Part shown: in pieces, positions 1-7,315 of the stretch
How positions within the stretch are numbered: position 1 is the first letter of the stretch
Layout of the letters: every line of letters starts with the position of its first letter
Assembly (NCBI GenBank): GCA_947630525.1
Contig: CANRHW010000006.1
Span: 1 to 18,461, forward strand
Reading direction: 5' to 3'
DNA length: 18,461 bases
Source of the DNA: an uncultured Clostridia bacterium
GTDB taxonomy: Bacteria; Bacillota; Clostridia; UMGS1883
The notes under the pieces: generated by a model
Database searches by the model: none
Told to the model about the DNA's origin: nothing
Seen by the model: only the letters and a program-made list of their open reading frames with translations
Translations under genes and position numbers: made by a program

Positions 1-107
1 GAAATATCATAATACTGGTCGTATTCCAGCCCAAAGCCGTAAGTTCCGGAGGCGGTCAACACCGGATTTTCAAACTCAATTCCGCAAAAATTAACCTTGG
101 TATTCAT
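1..107 (-). CDS. pyrD: Dihydroorotate dehydrogenase B catalytic subunit, N-terminal part only
   Basis: This is the first 35 codons of a gene that leaves the window. The visible protein begins MNTKVNFCGIEFENPVLTAS and continues into GTYGFG, the characteristic opening of class 1 dihydroorotate dehydrogenases. The family is an FMN barrel enzyme that oxidises dihydroorotate to orotate. In class 1B it works as a heterotetramer with PyrK, which passes electrons to NAD, and a pyrK gene lies directly upstream here. The start is ATG at 107. A strong GAGGAGG ribosome site (about 113-120) overlaps the pyrK stop region, so the two are probably translationally coupled. The catalytic and FMN-binding residues lie outside the window, so the assignment rests on the N-terminus and the operon context. 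Confidence 0.9.
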   Translation of the reverse strand, partial: MNTKVNFCGIEFENPVLTASGTYGFGLEYDQYYDI

Positions 108-118
108 GCTCTGCCTCC

Positions 119-862
119 TCAGTCAAAAACTACTTCGTCCGCGTCGAACACCGGCCCCTGCAAGCAGACCTGACGGTTGCCGGTGGTGGTTTTGCACACG
201 CAGACGAGACAGGCTCCGATGCCGCAGCCCATCCTCTCCTCCATGGAGAGCTGGGCCTTTTTGCCGTACCTTTCGGCCAGGGATTTTACGGCTTTCAGCA
301 TGGGTCGGGGGCCGCAGGCGTAAATTATATCGCACTCGTCTATACGTTCCTCGGCCATGGTTATGGCGAAGCCGTGATATCCGTAGCTGCCGTCGTCGGT
401 GGCGATATGGAGGTTGCCGGCCATAGAGAACTCGTTTTCCATGACCACCATATCTTTGTTCCTGAAGCCGAGAAAAATCTCGGGTTTATTCAAAGTCTTA
501 CAAAGCTTGTATAGGGGGAATGTGCCGATGCCGCCGCCGATGACAAAAGCCCGCTTGCCGGGCTCGACGGTAAAGCCGTTGCCCAGCGGCCCCATGAGGG
601 TGAGCACGTCCCCCTCCTGTCTTTGCGCAAGCCATTTCGTACCGTCGCCCTTTACCTCAAAAATTATGCGGGTGTTCTCCATAAAGCTGTCGCAGATGCT
701 TATGGGGCGGCGCAGAATGTTGACGCCGTTTTCTATGGCGATATGGACAAACTGCCCGGGCTTAGCCTCTTGGGCAAGGCGGCGGTTTTTGAGAATAAAT
801 TCTATCTGGTTCGGCGCAACCTCGCGCTTTAAGATTATTTCACATTTAAGGTCTTCTTTCAT
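119..862 (-). CDS. pyrK: Dihydroorotate dehydrogenase B, electron transfer subunit
   Basis: A 247-residue protein of the ferredoxin-reductase fold with FAD and a [2Fe-2S] cluster. It takes electrons from the PyrD flavin and delivers them to NAD. RRPIS at residues 51-55 is the FAD-binding motif, and GGGIGTFPLY (about 109-118) is the nucleotide-binding glycine loop. The C-terminus carries the cluster cysteines C213, C218, C221 and C233 (spacing 4, 2 and 11), as expected for PyrK. Length is normal for the family. The ATG at 862 follows an AAAGGAG site at about 870-877. It sits 34 bases downstream of pyrF, and its stop abuts the ribosome site of pyrD 11 bases away. Operon position and cysteine pattern agree, so the call is firm. 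Confidence 0.96.
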   Translation of the reverse strand: MKEDLKCEIILKREVAPNQIEFILKNRRLAQEAKPGQFVHIAIENGVNILRRPISICDSFMENTRIIFEVKGDGTKWLAQRQEGDVLTLMGPLGNGFTVEPGKRAFVIGGGIGTFPLYKLCKTLNKPEIFLGFRNKDMVVMENEFSMAGNLHIATDDGSYGYHGFAITMAEERIDECDIIYACGPRPMLKAVKSLAERYGKKAQLSMEERMGCGIGACLVCVCKTTTGNRQVCLQGPVFDADEVVFD

Positions 863-896
863 TGTGTCAGCTCCTTTGTTTTGTCAATGAAAAATC

Positions 897-1814
897 CTAC
901 TTTCCAATCGCGCCAAGTATGTCGTCTCTCATGCGTATGGCCTCGGCGCGGGCCGCTTCGGCAAACTGCTCGGGCCTCCAGTCGCCTTTTTTGTAGGCGC
1001 ACATTATGCCGCGGCTGGAATTGACAATGGCTCCAAGGCGGTTTTTGTCAAAGGCCAGGGCCACATCCTGAGCCTTGCCGCCCTGGGCGCCGTAGCCCGG
1101 CACCAGGAAAAAGGTGTTGGGCATTTTGGCCCGCAGCTCTTTGAGCTGTTCGGGATAGGTGGCGCCGACTACCGCGCCCACCTTGCCGTAGCCGTGGGCC
1201 CCCACGCTGGGCTCGCCCAACGCGCGGACAAGGGCCGCCGTCTTTTCGTAAATGCGCCCGCCGTCAACAGCGAGGTCTTGCAGCTCCCCGCTGGAGGGAT
1301 TTGAGGTCTTTACAAGGACAAAGAGAGTCTTGTCGTTCTCCTCCGCATCCTTGACAAAGGGCTTAAGTCCGTCGGTGCCAAGGTAGGGATTTACCGTAAG
1401 GCTGTCCGGGCAAAAGGCCCGGTACTCTTGGCCGCCGATAACCGTCTTTCCGATATAAGCGCGGCTGTAAGCCTCGGCAGTTGCGCCGATGTCACCCCGC
1501 TTTACGTCGAGAATGACGTACATTCCCTTGCTTTTGGCATATTCCATTGTCCTTTGCAGGCACATAAGGCCCTGAATGCCGTACATTTCATAGTAGGCGG
1601 ACTGGGGTTTCACCGCCGGCACTATGTCGCACAGGCTGTCGATGAGGGCGCTGTTGAACCTGAACAGGGCCTCCGCCGCACCCGCAAAGGGGTCGGCGGC
1701 CTTTTTGAGACATTCGTCAACAATATATTCCGGCACATAGTCCAGCTTTGGGTCAAGGCCGACCACGGTGGGGTTATAGTCCTTGGCAATTATAGCTTCG
1801 ATAAGTTTATCCAT
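897..1814 (-). CDS. pyrF: Orotidine 5'-phosphate decarboxylase (long, type 2 form)
   Basis: A 305-residue TIM-barrel enzyme that decarboxylates OMP to UMP, the last step of de novo pyrimidine synthesis. The catalytic D-x-K-R-x-D signature is seen as DVKRGDIG with D103, K105 and D108, and the N-terminal VGLDPKLD supplies the substrate aspartate (D21). At about 300 residues with a C-terminal NSSRGIM segment it belongs to the longer type 2 subfamily rather than the 230-residue form found in Bacillus and E. coli. The start ATG at 1814 overlaps the pyrC stop by one base (TAATG), so translation is probably coupled to pyrC. Confidence 0.96.
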   Translation of the reverse strand: MDKLIEAIIAKDYNPTVVGLDPKLDYVPEYIVDECLKKAADPFAGAAEALFRFNSALIDSLCDIVPAVKPQSAYYEMYGIQGLMCLQRTMEYAKSKGMYVILDVKRGDIGATAEAYSRAYIGKTVIGGQEYRAFCPDSLTVNPYLGTDGLKPFVKDAEENDKTLFVLVKTSNPSSGELQDLAVDGGRIYEKTAALVRALGEPSVGAHGYGKVGAVVGATYPEQLKELRAKMPNTFFLVPGYGAQGGKAQDVALAFDKNRLGAIVNSSRGIMCAYKKGDWRPEQFAEAARAEAIRMRDDILGAIGK

Positions 1815-3067
1815 TATTTCACCACTCCGTCAAGTATAGTATTATAAACCTTTCCATACAATTCCATTCCGTCATAGGGGCAGTTTTTGCTTTTGCTCTG
1901 GAATTTTGAAACGTCAACGGTGTATTTTTCGTCCGGGTCAAAAATCGTCAGATCCGCGGCGCGGCCCACCTTTATTTCACCGGCCTCAATGCCCAGTATC
2001 TTTGCCGGGCCGGCGCTCATCTTGTATATCAGGTCGCCCAAGGTCACATGGCCGGGCTTGACGAGCTTGGTAATGCCCAGGGCCAAACTGGTTTCAAGGC
2101 CGATAATGCCGTTCATTGCCAGCTCGAACTCCAGACGCTTTTCGTCTATATGGTGAGGGGCGTGATCGGTAACTATGGCGTCCACGGTGCCGTCCTTTAT
2201 GGCCTCGATTATTGCGTCAACATCCTCCTGCGTGCGCAGCGGCGGGTTCATCTTTGCGTTGGTGTCAAAATCGCCCACGGCTTCTTCGGTAAGGCTGAAA
2301 TAGTGAGGGCAGGTCACCATCACGCCGCGGCGCTTGCCCTGACGGACCAGTTCGGCGCTGCCGCGCGTACTGATGTGGGCAATGTGTACCGGCAGGCCCT
2401 CGTGCTCGGCAATGATGATATCCCGGCTGACCATTACTTCCTCCACCGCCGGAGAGATGCCCCTAAGACCCAGCGAAGTCGCGGTGAACCCCTCGTTCAT
2501 CACTCCACCGTCCATGAGGCTCATTTCCTCGCAGTGGCTTATGACCGGCAGGCCGAACATGGACGCGTACTTTATGGCCCGCTGCATTACGCCGCCGCTT
2601 TTGACGGGCTTACCGTCGTCGGAGACCGCCACGGCCCCGGCCGAGCGCAGTTCGCCCATTTCGGTGAGCTCCTCGCCCTTCATGCCCTTTGTGATGGCGG
2701 CGATGGGATAGACCTTGCACATGCCGACCTCCCTTGCCCGGTCGATAATATACTTCACAACGGCCTTGTTGTCGGCAACCGGCGCGGTGTTGGGCATACA
2801 GGCCACGGCGGTAAAGCCGCCTTTCTGCGCGGCGCGGGTGCCGCTTTCGATATCCTCCTTATACTCATAGCCCGGGTCGCGGAGATGTACGTGCATATCT
2901 ATAAGCCCCGGTGAAACATACTTGCCCGCCGCGTCGTATATTTCCGCTCCGTCGGCGGAAATGTTCCCGGCGATCTCGGCTATCCTGCCGTCCTTAATCA
3001 AAATATCCATTACGCCGTCAAGGCCGTTGGCCTTGTCGATAAGATGTCCGTTTTTAATTATCAGCAT
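1814..3067 (-). CDS. pyrC: Dihydroorotase
   Basis: A 417-residue amidohydrolase that cyclises carbamoyl aspartate to dihydroorotate. Metal ligands are visible: H59 and H61 in DMHVHLRDPG, H178 in SHCEE, H231 in HIAHIS, and the catalytic D301 in TDHAPHH. The SDDGKP segment (D150/D151) stands where other dihydroorotases carry a carboxylated lysine. This is typical of the class I enzymes of Gram-positives and Aquifex. Start ATG 3067 has a GGGGGAAG ribosome site just upstream, inside the pyrB 3' end. The gene overlaps pyrB by 14 bases and pyrF by 1 base. Confidence 0.97.
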   Translation of the reverse strand: MLIIKNGHLIDKANGLDGVMDILIKDGRIAEIAGNISADGAEIYDAAGKYVSPGLIDMHVHLRDPGYEYKEDIESGTRAAQKGGFTAVACMPNTAPVADNKAVVKYIIDRAREVGMCKVYPIAAITKGMKGEELTEMGELRSAGAVAVSDDGKPVKSGGVMQRAIKYASMFGLPVISHCEEMSLMDGGVMNEGFTATSLGLRGISPAVEEVMVSRDIIIAEHEGLPVHIAHISTRGSAELVRQGKRRGVMVTCPHYFSLTEEAVGDFDTNAKMNPPLRTQEDVDAIIEAIKDGTVDAIVTDHAPHHIDEKRLEFELAMNGIIGLETSLALGITKLVKPGHVTLGDLIYKMSAGPAKILGIEAGEIKVGRAADLTIFDPDEKYTVDVSKFQSKSKNCPYDGMELYGKVYNTILDGVVK

Positions 3068-3983
3068 TTCTCTTCCCCCTTGTCAGTAGATCGAGCACCG
3101 CCATCCTCACCGAAACTCCGTTGGTGACCTGCTCGTCGATAAAGGACTGGTCGCAGTCGATGACGGCGGAATTGAGCTCCACGCCCCGATTGACCGGGCC
3201 GGGATGCATTACCAGGGCTCCGGGCGCGGCCAGCGCCAGCCGCCGCTCGTTAAGGCCGAACATGGAGCTGTACTCCCTGACCGTTGGAAACAGGGCGGAC
3301 TTCTGCCGTTCGAGCTGGATGCGGAGGTTGATTATCACATCCGCTCCCTCCACGGCCTTGTCAATGTTATTGTATGTTTTTACGCCGAAGCGCTCAATAT
3401 CCTTTGGCATGAGGGTCGCCGGCCCGGCAAGGCAGACCTGGGCGCCCATCTTTTTAAGAAGATAAAGGTTGCTGCGGGCGACCCGGCTGTGGAGCACATC
3501 GCCGATTATGGCCGCCTTAAGGCCCTTAAAGCCGCCCTTGTGCTCCTTTATGGTCAGGGCGTCAAGCAAGGCCTGGGTGGGGTGCTCGTTCATTCCGTCG
3601 CCGGCGTTTATTACGCTGGCCCGGACGTTTTTTGCCAAAAATGCCGCCGCACCGCTGCACTGATGGCGCATTATGATAACGTCGGTGCCCATGCGGTCAA
3701 TGGTGTGCCCCGTATCCAGCAGGCTTTCGCCCTTTTGCACACTGCTGCCGGCGGCGGTTATATTGGCCGACGACGAGGACATATATTTGCTGGCCAGCTC
3801 GAAACTGAGCCTTGTGCGGGTGCTGTTTTCATAAAACAGGGTGACGACGCTGAGGCCTTTAAGTGTGTCCAGCTTTTTATTGTCCGACAGCACCACCTTT
3901 TTCATCTCGCCCGCCAGTTCAAGGATCTCGCCAATCTCTTCGGGGGTCAGTTGTTTTATTCCTAAAAGGTCCTTGCCAAGCAT
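3054..3983 (-). CDS. pyrB: Aspartate carbamoyltransferase, catalytic chain
   Basis: A 309-residue enzyme joining carbamoyl phosphate and aspartate, the committed step of pyrimidine synthesis. The carbamoyl-phosphate site STRTR is at residues 54-58, the mobile-loop lysine is K84 in SVQKGESLLDT, HPTQALLD starts at 134, and the aspartate-domain motif HPGPVNRG is near the C-terminus. No regulatory chain gene (pyrI) follows; the next gene is pyrC, overlapping by 14 bases. This suggests an unregulated catalytic trimer, as in Bacillus. The ATG at 3983 is preceded by AAGGAGG. The gene opens the operon, with its own sigma-A promoter at 4015-4043. Confidence 0.97.
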   Translation of the reverse strand: MLGKDLLGIKQLTPEEIGEILELAGEMKKVVLSDNKKLDTLKGLSVVTLFYENSTRTRLSFELASKYMSSSSANITAAGSSVQKGESLLDTGHTIDRMGTDVIIMRHQCSGAAAFLAKNVRASVINAGDGMNEHPTQALLDALTIKEHKGGFKGLKAAIIGDVLHSRVARSNLYLLKKMGAQVCLAGPATLMPKDIERFGVKTYNNIDKAVEGADVIINLRIQLERQKSALFPTVREYSSMFGLNERRLALAAPGALVMHPGPVNRGVELNSAVIDCDQSFIDEQVTNGVSVRMAVLDLLTRGKRNADN

Positions 3984-4014
3984 ATGCTTCCTCCTTTGTT
4001 ATATTATTCAATCA

Positions 4015-4043
4015 ATTATACCATTTTAGCCCTGTAAAGTCAA
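4015..4043 (-). promoter_or_regulatory. Sigma-A-type promoter of the pyr operon
   Basis: Reading the minus strand, TTGACT (4038-4043) and TATAAT (4015-4020) are separated by 17 bases. The -35 box and most of the spacer lie in the last codons of the upstream P-loop gene. Transcription would start near 4008, leaving only about 25 bases before the pyrB ATG. This is too short for a PyrR-type attenuator. Confidence 0.75.
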
Positions 4044-4529
4044 CAGGAACTTTCCGTATTCCCTTTTATTTCGGATAAAAATGACCTCTCCGTTCCAGCC
4101 CGCCAGAGCGTCCAGCAGCTTTGGCCGGTTTTTGCGGCGGTAGCCGATGACGTAACGCAAAAACTCCATATCGAGCCTTTCCGGGCAGCCCTCGCCCATG
4201 TCGGCCCTGGTGCGGCCAAGGTTTGTCAGTATCCTTTTCAGCACCCGGAAAACGCAGACCGCCGTTGGGTAGTCCAGCATTATTACCGTGTCCGCATGGG
4301 TCAGGCGCATTTTCAAGGTGCGGCCGTAGTCGCCGTCCATTATCCACTTTTCGGTTTCCATGGCCTCGGCCAGCGCGGCGTCGAACTCCTCCCTCGAAGC
4401 CTCCACCCAGCCGGGCCGCCAAAACAGCTTGTCAAGATGCACTATGGGCAGACCCAGCCTTTCGGCCATGCGCAGCGACAGGGTGGATTTTCCGCTGCCG
4501 GGGCTGCCGATGATAAGTATGCGGTTCAT
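4026..4529 (-). CDS. P-loop NTPase related to adenylate kinase / FlaR-type topology modulation proteins
   Basis: A 167-residue single-domain kinase-like protein. The Walker A loop GSPGSGKST is at residues 8-16. It is followed by LGLPIVHLDKLFWRPGW, the H-L-D-x-L-x-W pattern typical of the small AAA_17/adenylate-kinase-like family, whose members are often annotated 'DNA topology modulation protein FlaR'. The central WIMDGDYGRTLKMRL segment and the VIMLDYPTAVC strand (Walker B-like) also fit that family. The physiological substrate is unknown; the topology name comes from a historical assignment and should not be taken as function. The ATG at 4529 has only a weak upstream purine stretch. It lies 45 bases downstream of the LUD gene and is probably co-transcribed with it, and its 3' end contains the pyr promoter. 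Confidence 0.8.
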   Translation of the reverse strand: MNRILIIGSPGSGKSTLSLRMAERLGLPIVHLDKLFWRPGWVEASREEFDAALAEAMETEKWIMDGDYGRTLKMRLTHADTVIMLDYPTAVCVFRVLKRILTNLGRTRADMGEGCPERLDMEFLRYVIGYRRKNRPKLLDALAGWNGEVIFIRNKREYGKFLLTLQG

Positions 4530-4574
4530 ATTTCCATCATTATTGCCAATAAAAACAATTCTCTTAACATATCC

Positions 4575-5228
4575 TTAAAATCCCAGCGGCTCGGCCACGA
4601 GAATGACCTTTATCCTGTTTTTTTGACGCTGAGGGCCGCTGATGAGGTAATTGCAGCATATTCTGCCCTCACTGGCGCAGCCGTCGGTCATGTCACCGTC
4701 CACGCCCATGCAGACTCCTGTCTCACGGCAGTAGGTTTCGCAGGAAAGGCGCTTTGCGTTAGGCGGAGCCGCCTGCTCCTTTACGCGGACTATGGCCTCG
4801 TCAAGATTCCGGACTATTTTGTTGCAGCCAACTATCATTATAACGCTTTCGGGGCCGTAGGCGATGCAGGAAATGCGGTTGCTGTTGCCGTCCACATTGT
4901 AAAGCTCGCCGTTCTCGGTGACGGCGTTGGACGAGGTCAGATAAACGTCGCAGCCGTAAGCGTCGATATAGGCCCGGCGCTTGTCCTCATACCTGCTCCT
5001 GTCAATAAAGTTGTATTCGGGGCTTCGCATCAGCTCCGCCACGCCGCACTCCGCAAGGGTCTCGCTGCCCCCGCAGGACAGGCTGGCCCCGGCTTTGAGC
5101 ATGGATCGCACAAGGGGGACGACTTCCTCCTTTGTCTTAACGATATGAGTTTCCATACGGTTTCTCTCCAACGCTTTCGCGGTGCGCTCCAGCCGCTGCA
5201 TTACGGTCTCTTCCACAAACTTGTTCAT
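4575..5228 (-). CDS. LUD-domain protein (LutC/YkgG-like, 'lactate utilization protein')
   Basis: A 217-residue protein matching the LUD (formerly DUF162) fold. The N-terminus is helical and basic. The middle has SLSCGGSETLAECGV and VYLTSSNAVTENGELYNVDG, which are typical family motifs; the second is the core sugar-phosphate-isomerase-like region. The C-terminus carries a cysteine group (CETYC, TGVC, DGC, RICC) resembling the C..TG.C..C.S..RIC tail of clostridial members. Relatives LutA-C support lactate oxidation, but this stand-alone clostridial type has no firm role and no lutA or lutB neighbour. I prefer the ATG at 5228 because GGGAGG (5237-5242) lies 8 bases before it. The ATG at 5249 has no ribosome site and would place that motif inside the coding region. 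Confidence 0.85.
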   Translation of the reverse strand: MNKFVEETVMQRLERTAKALERNRMETHIVKTKEEVVPLVRSMLKAGASLSCGGSETLAECGVAELMRSPEYNFIDRSRYEDKRRAYIDAYGCDVYLTSSNAVTENGELYNVDGNSNRISCIAYGPESVIMIVGCNKIVRNLDEAIVRVKEQAAPPNAKRLSCETYCRETGVCMGVDGDMTDGCASEGRICCNYLISGPQRQKNRIKVILVAEPLGF

Positions 5229-5263
5229 AAGGTCAGCCTCCCAATTCATAATTTTTCAGTTTA

Positions 5264-5292
5264 ATTATACCACTTTGGGCAGAATTTTTCAA
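5264..5292 (-). promoter_or_regulatory. Sigma-A-type promoter of the LUD gene
   Basis: On the minus strand TTGAAA (5287-5292) and TATAAT (5264-5269) are separated by 17 bases, about 35 bases upstream of the chosen start. It probably drives the LUD and P-loop gene pair. Confidence 0.7.
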
Positions 5293-5348
5293 TACATAAG
5301 ACAAAAAAAGCGACCTGTTTTTGGCCGAAAGTTTCAGTTTTAAAAAAG

Positions 5349-5650
5349 AGGCTGTAAAAATGTCGCACTATGTAATCTGGGAGCACGGGGGCTGTCCAAA
5401 AAAATCGCGTAGAACAAACGAAAATCAGCTCGCGCAGGCGAAGCCGAGCAAGCCCTCCCGACGGCGTACATAGGTACGCCGAGGGTGATTTTCGTTCGTA
5501 GTTCAAGGGCATAAAATTAGAAAATTCGCTCGTAGTGGCGAATTTTCTACATTAATACATTATTTAATTGATTGATTATAAAGAACTCAAATTTGCCTTA
5601 AATAAAGACTTCAGGCCCTTGAACGGTCTGCGCCATTTTTTTACAGCCCC
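5349..5650. mobile_element. MITE-like palindromic element, no coding capacity
   Basis: About 300 bases without a plausible gene, bounded by imperfect inverted ends. The left end GGCTGTAAAAATGTCGCA (from 5350) matches the reverse complement of the right end, GGCTGTAAAAAAATGGCGCA (ending 5648). A second left-like end, GGGGCTGTCC followed by seven A (from 5389), pairs with the same right end even further inward. Inside are nested inverted repeats: AACGAAAATCA (5417-5427) with its complement at 5486-5496; CGGCGTAC (5462-5469) with 5474-5481; GTTCAAGGGC (5501-5510) with 5615-5624; and AGAAAATTCGC (5519-5529) with 5538-5548. Ends of the GGGGCTGT type resemble those of some transposon families. I see no clear target duplication. 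An 83-codon frame across the left part (5261-5512, minus) looks spurious. Confidence 0.6.
5519..5548. repeat. Perfect hairpin inside the MITE-like element
   Basis: AGAAAATTCGC and its exact complement are separated by 8 bases. It lies within the second lobe of the element, between GTTCAAGGGC and its complement. Confidence 0.75.
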
Positions 5651-5658
5651 TTGGTACT

Positions 5659-6012
5659 TTATTTTATTTTCGGTTTCGATACAAGAGCCGCAATAATGGC
5701 AAAGACTATAACTGCCGCAATGCCCGCGGCCGTGGCCGACAAGCCGCCGGTTAAAACGCCGATAAACCCGTCCTTTTCAACGGCCTTTATGACCCCTTGA
5801 TAAAGAGCGTGGCCGAAGCCCAACAGCGGCACCGTTGCTCCCGCTCCGGCAAATTTCTCCAGTGGCTTGTATACGCCGATCAAAGACAGGAATACCCCCA
5901 ACACCACGTAGCCGGTGAGGAGTCGGGCCGGTGTGAGCCGGGTTTTATCAATGACCACCTGACCGATAACGCATATGATACCGCCCACGATGAAAGCCTT
6001 AATGTAATCCAT
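5659..6012 (-). CDS. spoVAE: Stage V sporulation protein AE (SpoVAE/SpoVAEb type)
   Basis: A 117-residue integral membrane protein of the SpoVA channel, which moves dipicolinic acid into the forespore and out at germination. Family hallmarks are GGIICVIGQVVIDKTRLTPA near the N-terminus, KFAGAGATVPLLGFGHAL in the middle, and GGLSATAAGIAAVIVFAII near the C-terminus. These form three or four hydrophobic segments. I place the start at ATG 6012 because AAAGGAG (about 6020-6026) is 7 bases before it. The GTG at 6018 is directly against that site. Unusually, no spoVAC or spoVAD adjoins it. A sigma-G-like promoter precedes it (6037-6065). The MITE-like element begins just beyond its stop. Confidence 0.93.
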   Translation of the reverse strand: MDYIKAFIVGGIICVIGQVVIDKTRLTPARLLTGYVVLGVFLSLIGVYKPLEKFAGAGATVPLLGFGHALYQGVIKAVEKDGFIGVLTGGLSATAAGIAAVIVFAIIAALVSKPKIK

Positions 6013-6036
6013 AAACACTCTCCTTTGCTTTTAGGT

Positions 6037-6065
6037 TAGTATTTACGAACACGGTATTATTATAC
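6037..6065 (-). promoter_or_regulatory. Candidate sigma-G (forespore) promoter of spoVAE
   Basis: On the minus strand GTATA (6061-6065) and AATACTA (6037-6043) are 17 bases apart. The sigma-G pattern in Bacillus is roughly GHATR, 17-18 bases, CATWHTA; this site matches 5 of 5 and 6 of 7. The spoVA operon is sigma-G-controlled in Bacillus. No good sigma-A pair occurs at this spot. Confidence 0.5.
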
Positions 6066-6094
6066 GTAAAAATGACAATAAATCGCCGCGCGGG

Positions 6095-6123
6095 AACTGT
6101 CAGATATTGGGTATCTGCCAGTT
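6095..6123 (-). terminator. Stem-loop over the ung stop codon
   Basis: AACTG-CAGATA pairs with TATCTG-CAGTT around a 5-base loop, with one internal mismatch. The hairpin spans the last codons and stop of ung. No T-tract follows on the minus strand, so it is at best an atypical terminator or an mRNA 3'-end structure. Confidence 0.35.
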
Positions 6124-6774
6124 AATGGGAGGGCGAAGGATACTGATGAGCGATTCGTTGGCCCTTACAAAATGGCCGCAGCCGAAAAAGCCCCGGCTGG
6201 CGGAAAGAGGACTGGGGTGCGGGGCCTCGAACACAAAGTGACGGTTCGCGTCGATAAGCTCCCTTTTTTTGCGGGCGTTGTTGCCCCAAAGGAGGAAAAC
6301 CACCGGTTCTTCCCTTTTGTTGAGGGCGGAAATAACGCTGTCGGTAAATATCTCCCAGCCCTTGCCCTTATGAGAATCCGCCTGGCCCCTGCGCACGGTG
6401 AGGACCGCATTGAGCAGCAATACTCCCTGCCTGGCCCATGGCATAAGAAAGCCGTTGTTGGGTATGTAGCAGCCCATACTGTCACGCAGCTCCTTATACA
6501 TATTTTGCAGCGAGGGCGGCACCGGCGTGCCGGGCTTAACGGAAAAGGCCATGCCATGAGCCTGACCGGGCTCATGATATGGGTCCTGACCGATTATGAC
6601 GACCCTCGTGTCGGCATAGCCCGTCACTTTAAGGGCCGAATACATATCATACATATTGGGATAGACCTCATAACGGGAATACTCATCCTTTAAAAATTCC
6701 CGCAGGCGGAGATAATATTCCTTTTGAAACTCACCGCCGATAATATCGTCCCAGTCGTTGCCCAGATTGACCAC
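6100..6774 (-). CDS. ung: Uracil-DNA glycosylase (family 1)
   Basis: A 224-residue DNA repair enzyme that removes uracil from DNA. The water-activating motif GQDPYHEPGQAHG is at residues 62-74 with catalytic D64, the uracil-binding loop LLLNAVLTVR is near 118-128, and the DNA-intercalating loop HPSPLSASRGFFG begins at H186. Length matches family 1. The start is GTG at 6774, with a GAGGGGG site 7 bases upstream; no ATG in frame is better placed. It begins 12 bases after the stop of the acetyltransferase gene, so the two form an operon. Confidence 0.97.
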   Translation of the reverse strand: MVNLGNDWDDIIGGEFQKEYYLRLREFLKDEYSRYEVYPNMYDMYSALKVTGYADTRVVIIGQDPYHEPGQAHGMAFSVKPGTPVPPSLQNMYKELRDSMGCYIPNNGFLMPWARQGVLLLNAVLTVRRGQADSHKGKGWEIFTDSVISALNKREEPVVFLLWGNNARKKRELIDANRHFVFEAPHPSPLSASRGFFGCGHFVRANESLISILRPPINWQIPNI

Positions 6775-6786
6775 CGCAATACCCCC

Positions 6787-7248
6787 TCATACAAACTTTT
6801 CCATAACCTTGTTTTCAAACTTTACTCCATGGCGCTCGGTCCGCTCAATACCGCAGACCGAATAGCCGTTTTTAAGATAAAACGCCGTTCCCGTTCTGCT
6901 GGCCGAAAGGAACACCCGCCTAATGCCGCGCTTTTTTGCCCACTCCTCGGCCCGCCGGAGCAGGGCCGTGGCCACGCCCCGGCGCACATAGTCCGGGTGG
7001 GTAAAGAGGCGGTTTATGTAGCCGTCCCGCTCTATGCAGATAAAGCCGATAATTTTACCGTCTTCCTCGGCGACCCAGGTAAAATGCAGCATCAGCGAGC
7101 GGCTGAACCTGCCCTCGTCCATTTTTTGAGGGGCCCAAGCCTCCAGCTCCTCCGGGCTGTAGTCACCGGCGGCAAGCATATGGACCGAGAGGCGGAGCAG
7201 GGCGGACAGCTTTTTCCCTTCGCCGGGGTACATTCTCCGTATTTTCAT
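6787..7248 (-). CDS. GNAT-family N-acetyltransferase
   Basis: A 153-residue single-domain acetyltransferase. The acetyl-CoA-binding motif A is seen as LFTHPDYVRRGVATALLRRAEEWAKKRG (about residues 82-109, with the R-R-G-V-A loop). The beta-bulge FLSASRTGTAFYLKNGY follows, the usual end of the fold. The arrangement resembles the YafP/ElaA-like group, but the substrate cannot be told from sequence. The ATG at 7248 has no strong ribosome site, so the start is less certain than the family. It is the first gene of a pair with ung; upstream lies the hairpin array, with no obvious promoter that I can define. Confidence 0.88.
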   Translation of the reverse strand: MKIRRMYPGEGKKLSALLRLSVHMLAAGDYSPEELEAWAPQKMDEGRFSRSLMLHFTWVAEEDGKIIGFICIERDGYINRLFTHPDYVRRGVATALLRRAEEWAKKRGIRRVFLSASRTGTAFYLKNGYSVCGIERTERHGVKFENKVMEKFV

Positions 7249-7315
7249 TATCTACACCAGCCTGACACCTAATACTGATCTTCAACCAAAAGCGGCGACG
7301 GTATGATATAAGAGC

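Noticed and set aside
2048..2914. Long plus-strand frame opposite pyrC
   Set aside because: It is antisense to a gene with all catalytic motifs; the high GC of third positions keeps the opposite frame open. The same applies to the long antisense frames over pyrB, alaS, dgt-like and fba.
5261..5512. 83-codon open frame on the minus strand
   Set aside because: It crosses the left half of the palindromic element, has no ribosome site, and its product resembles no family. It is read as a by-product of the element.
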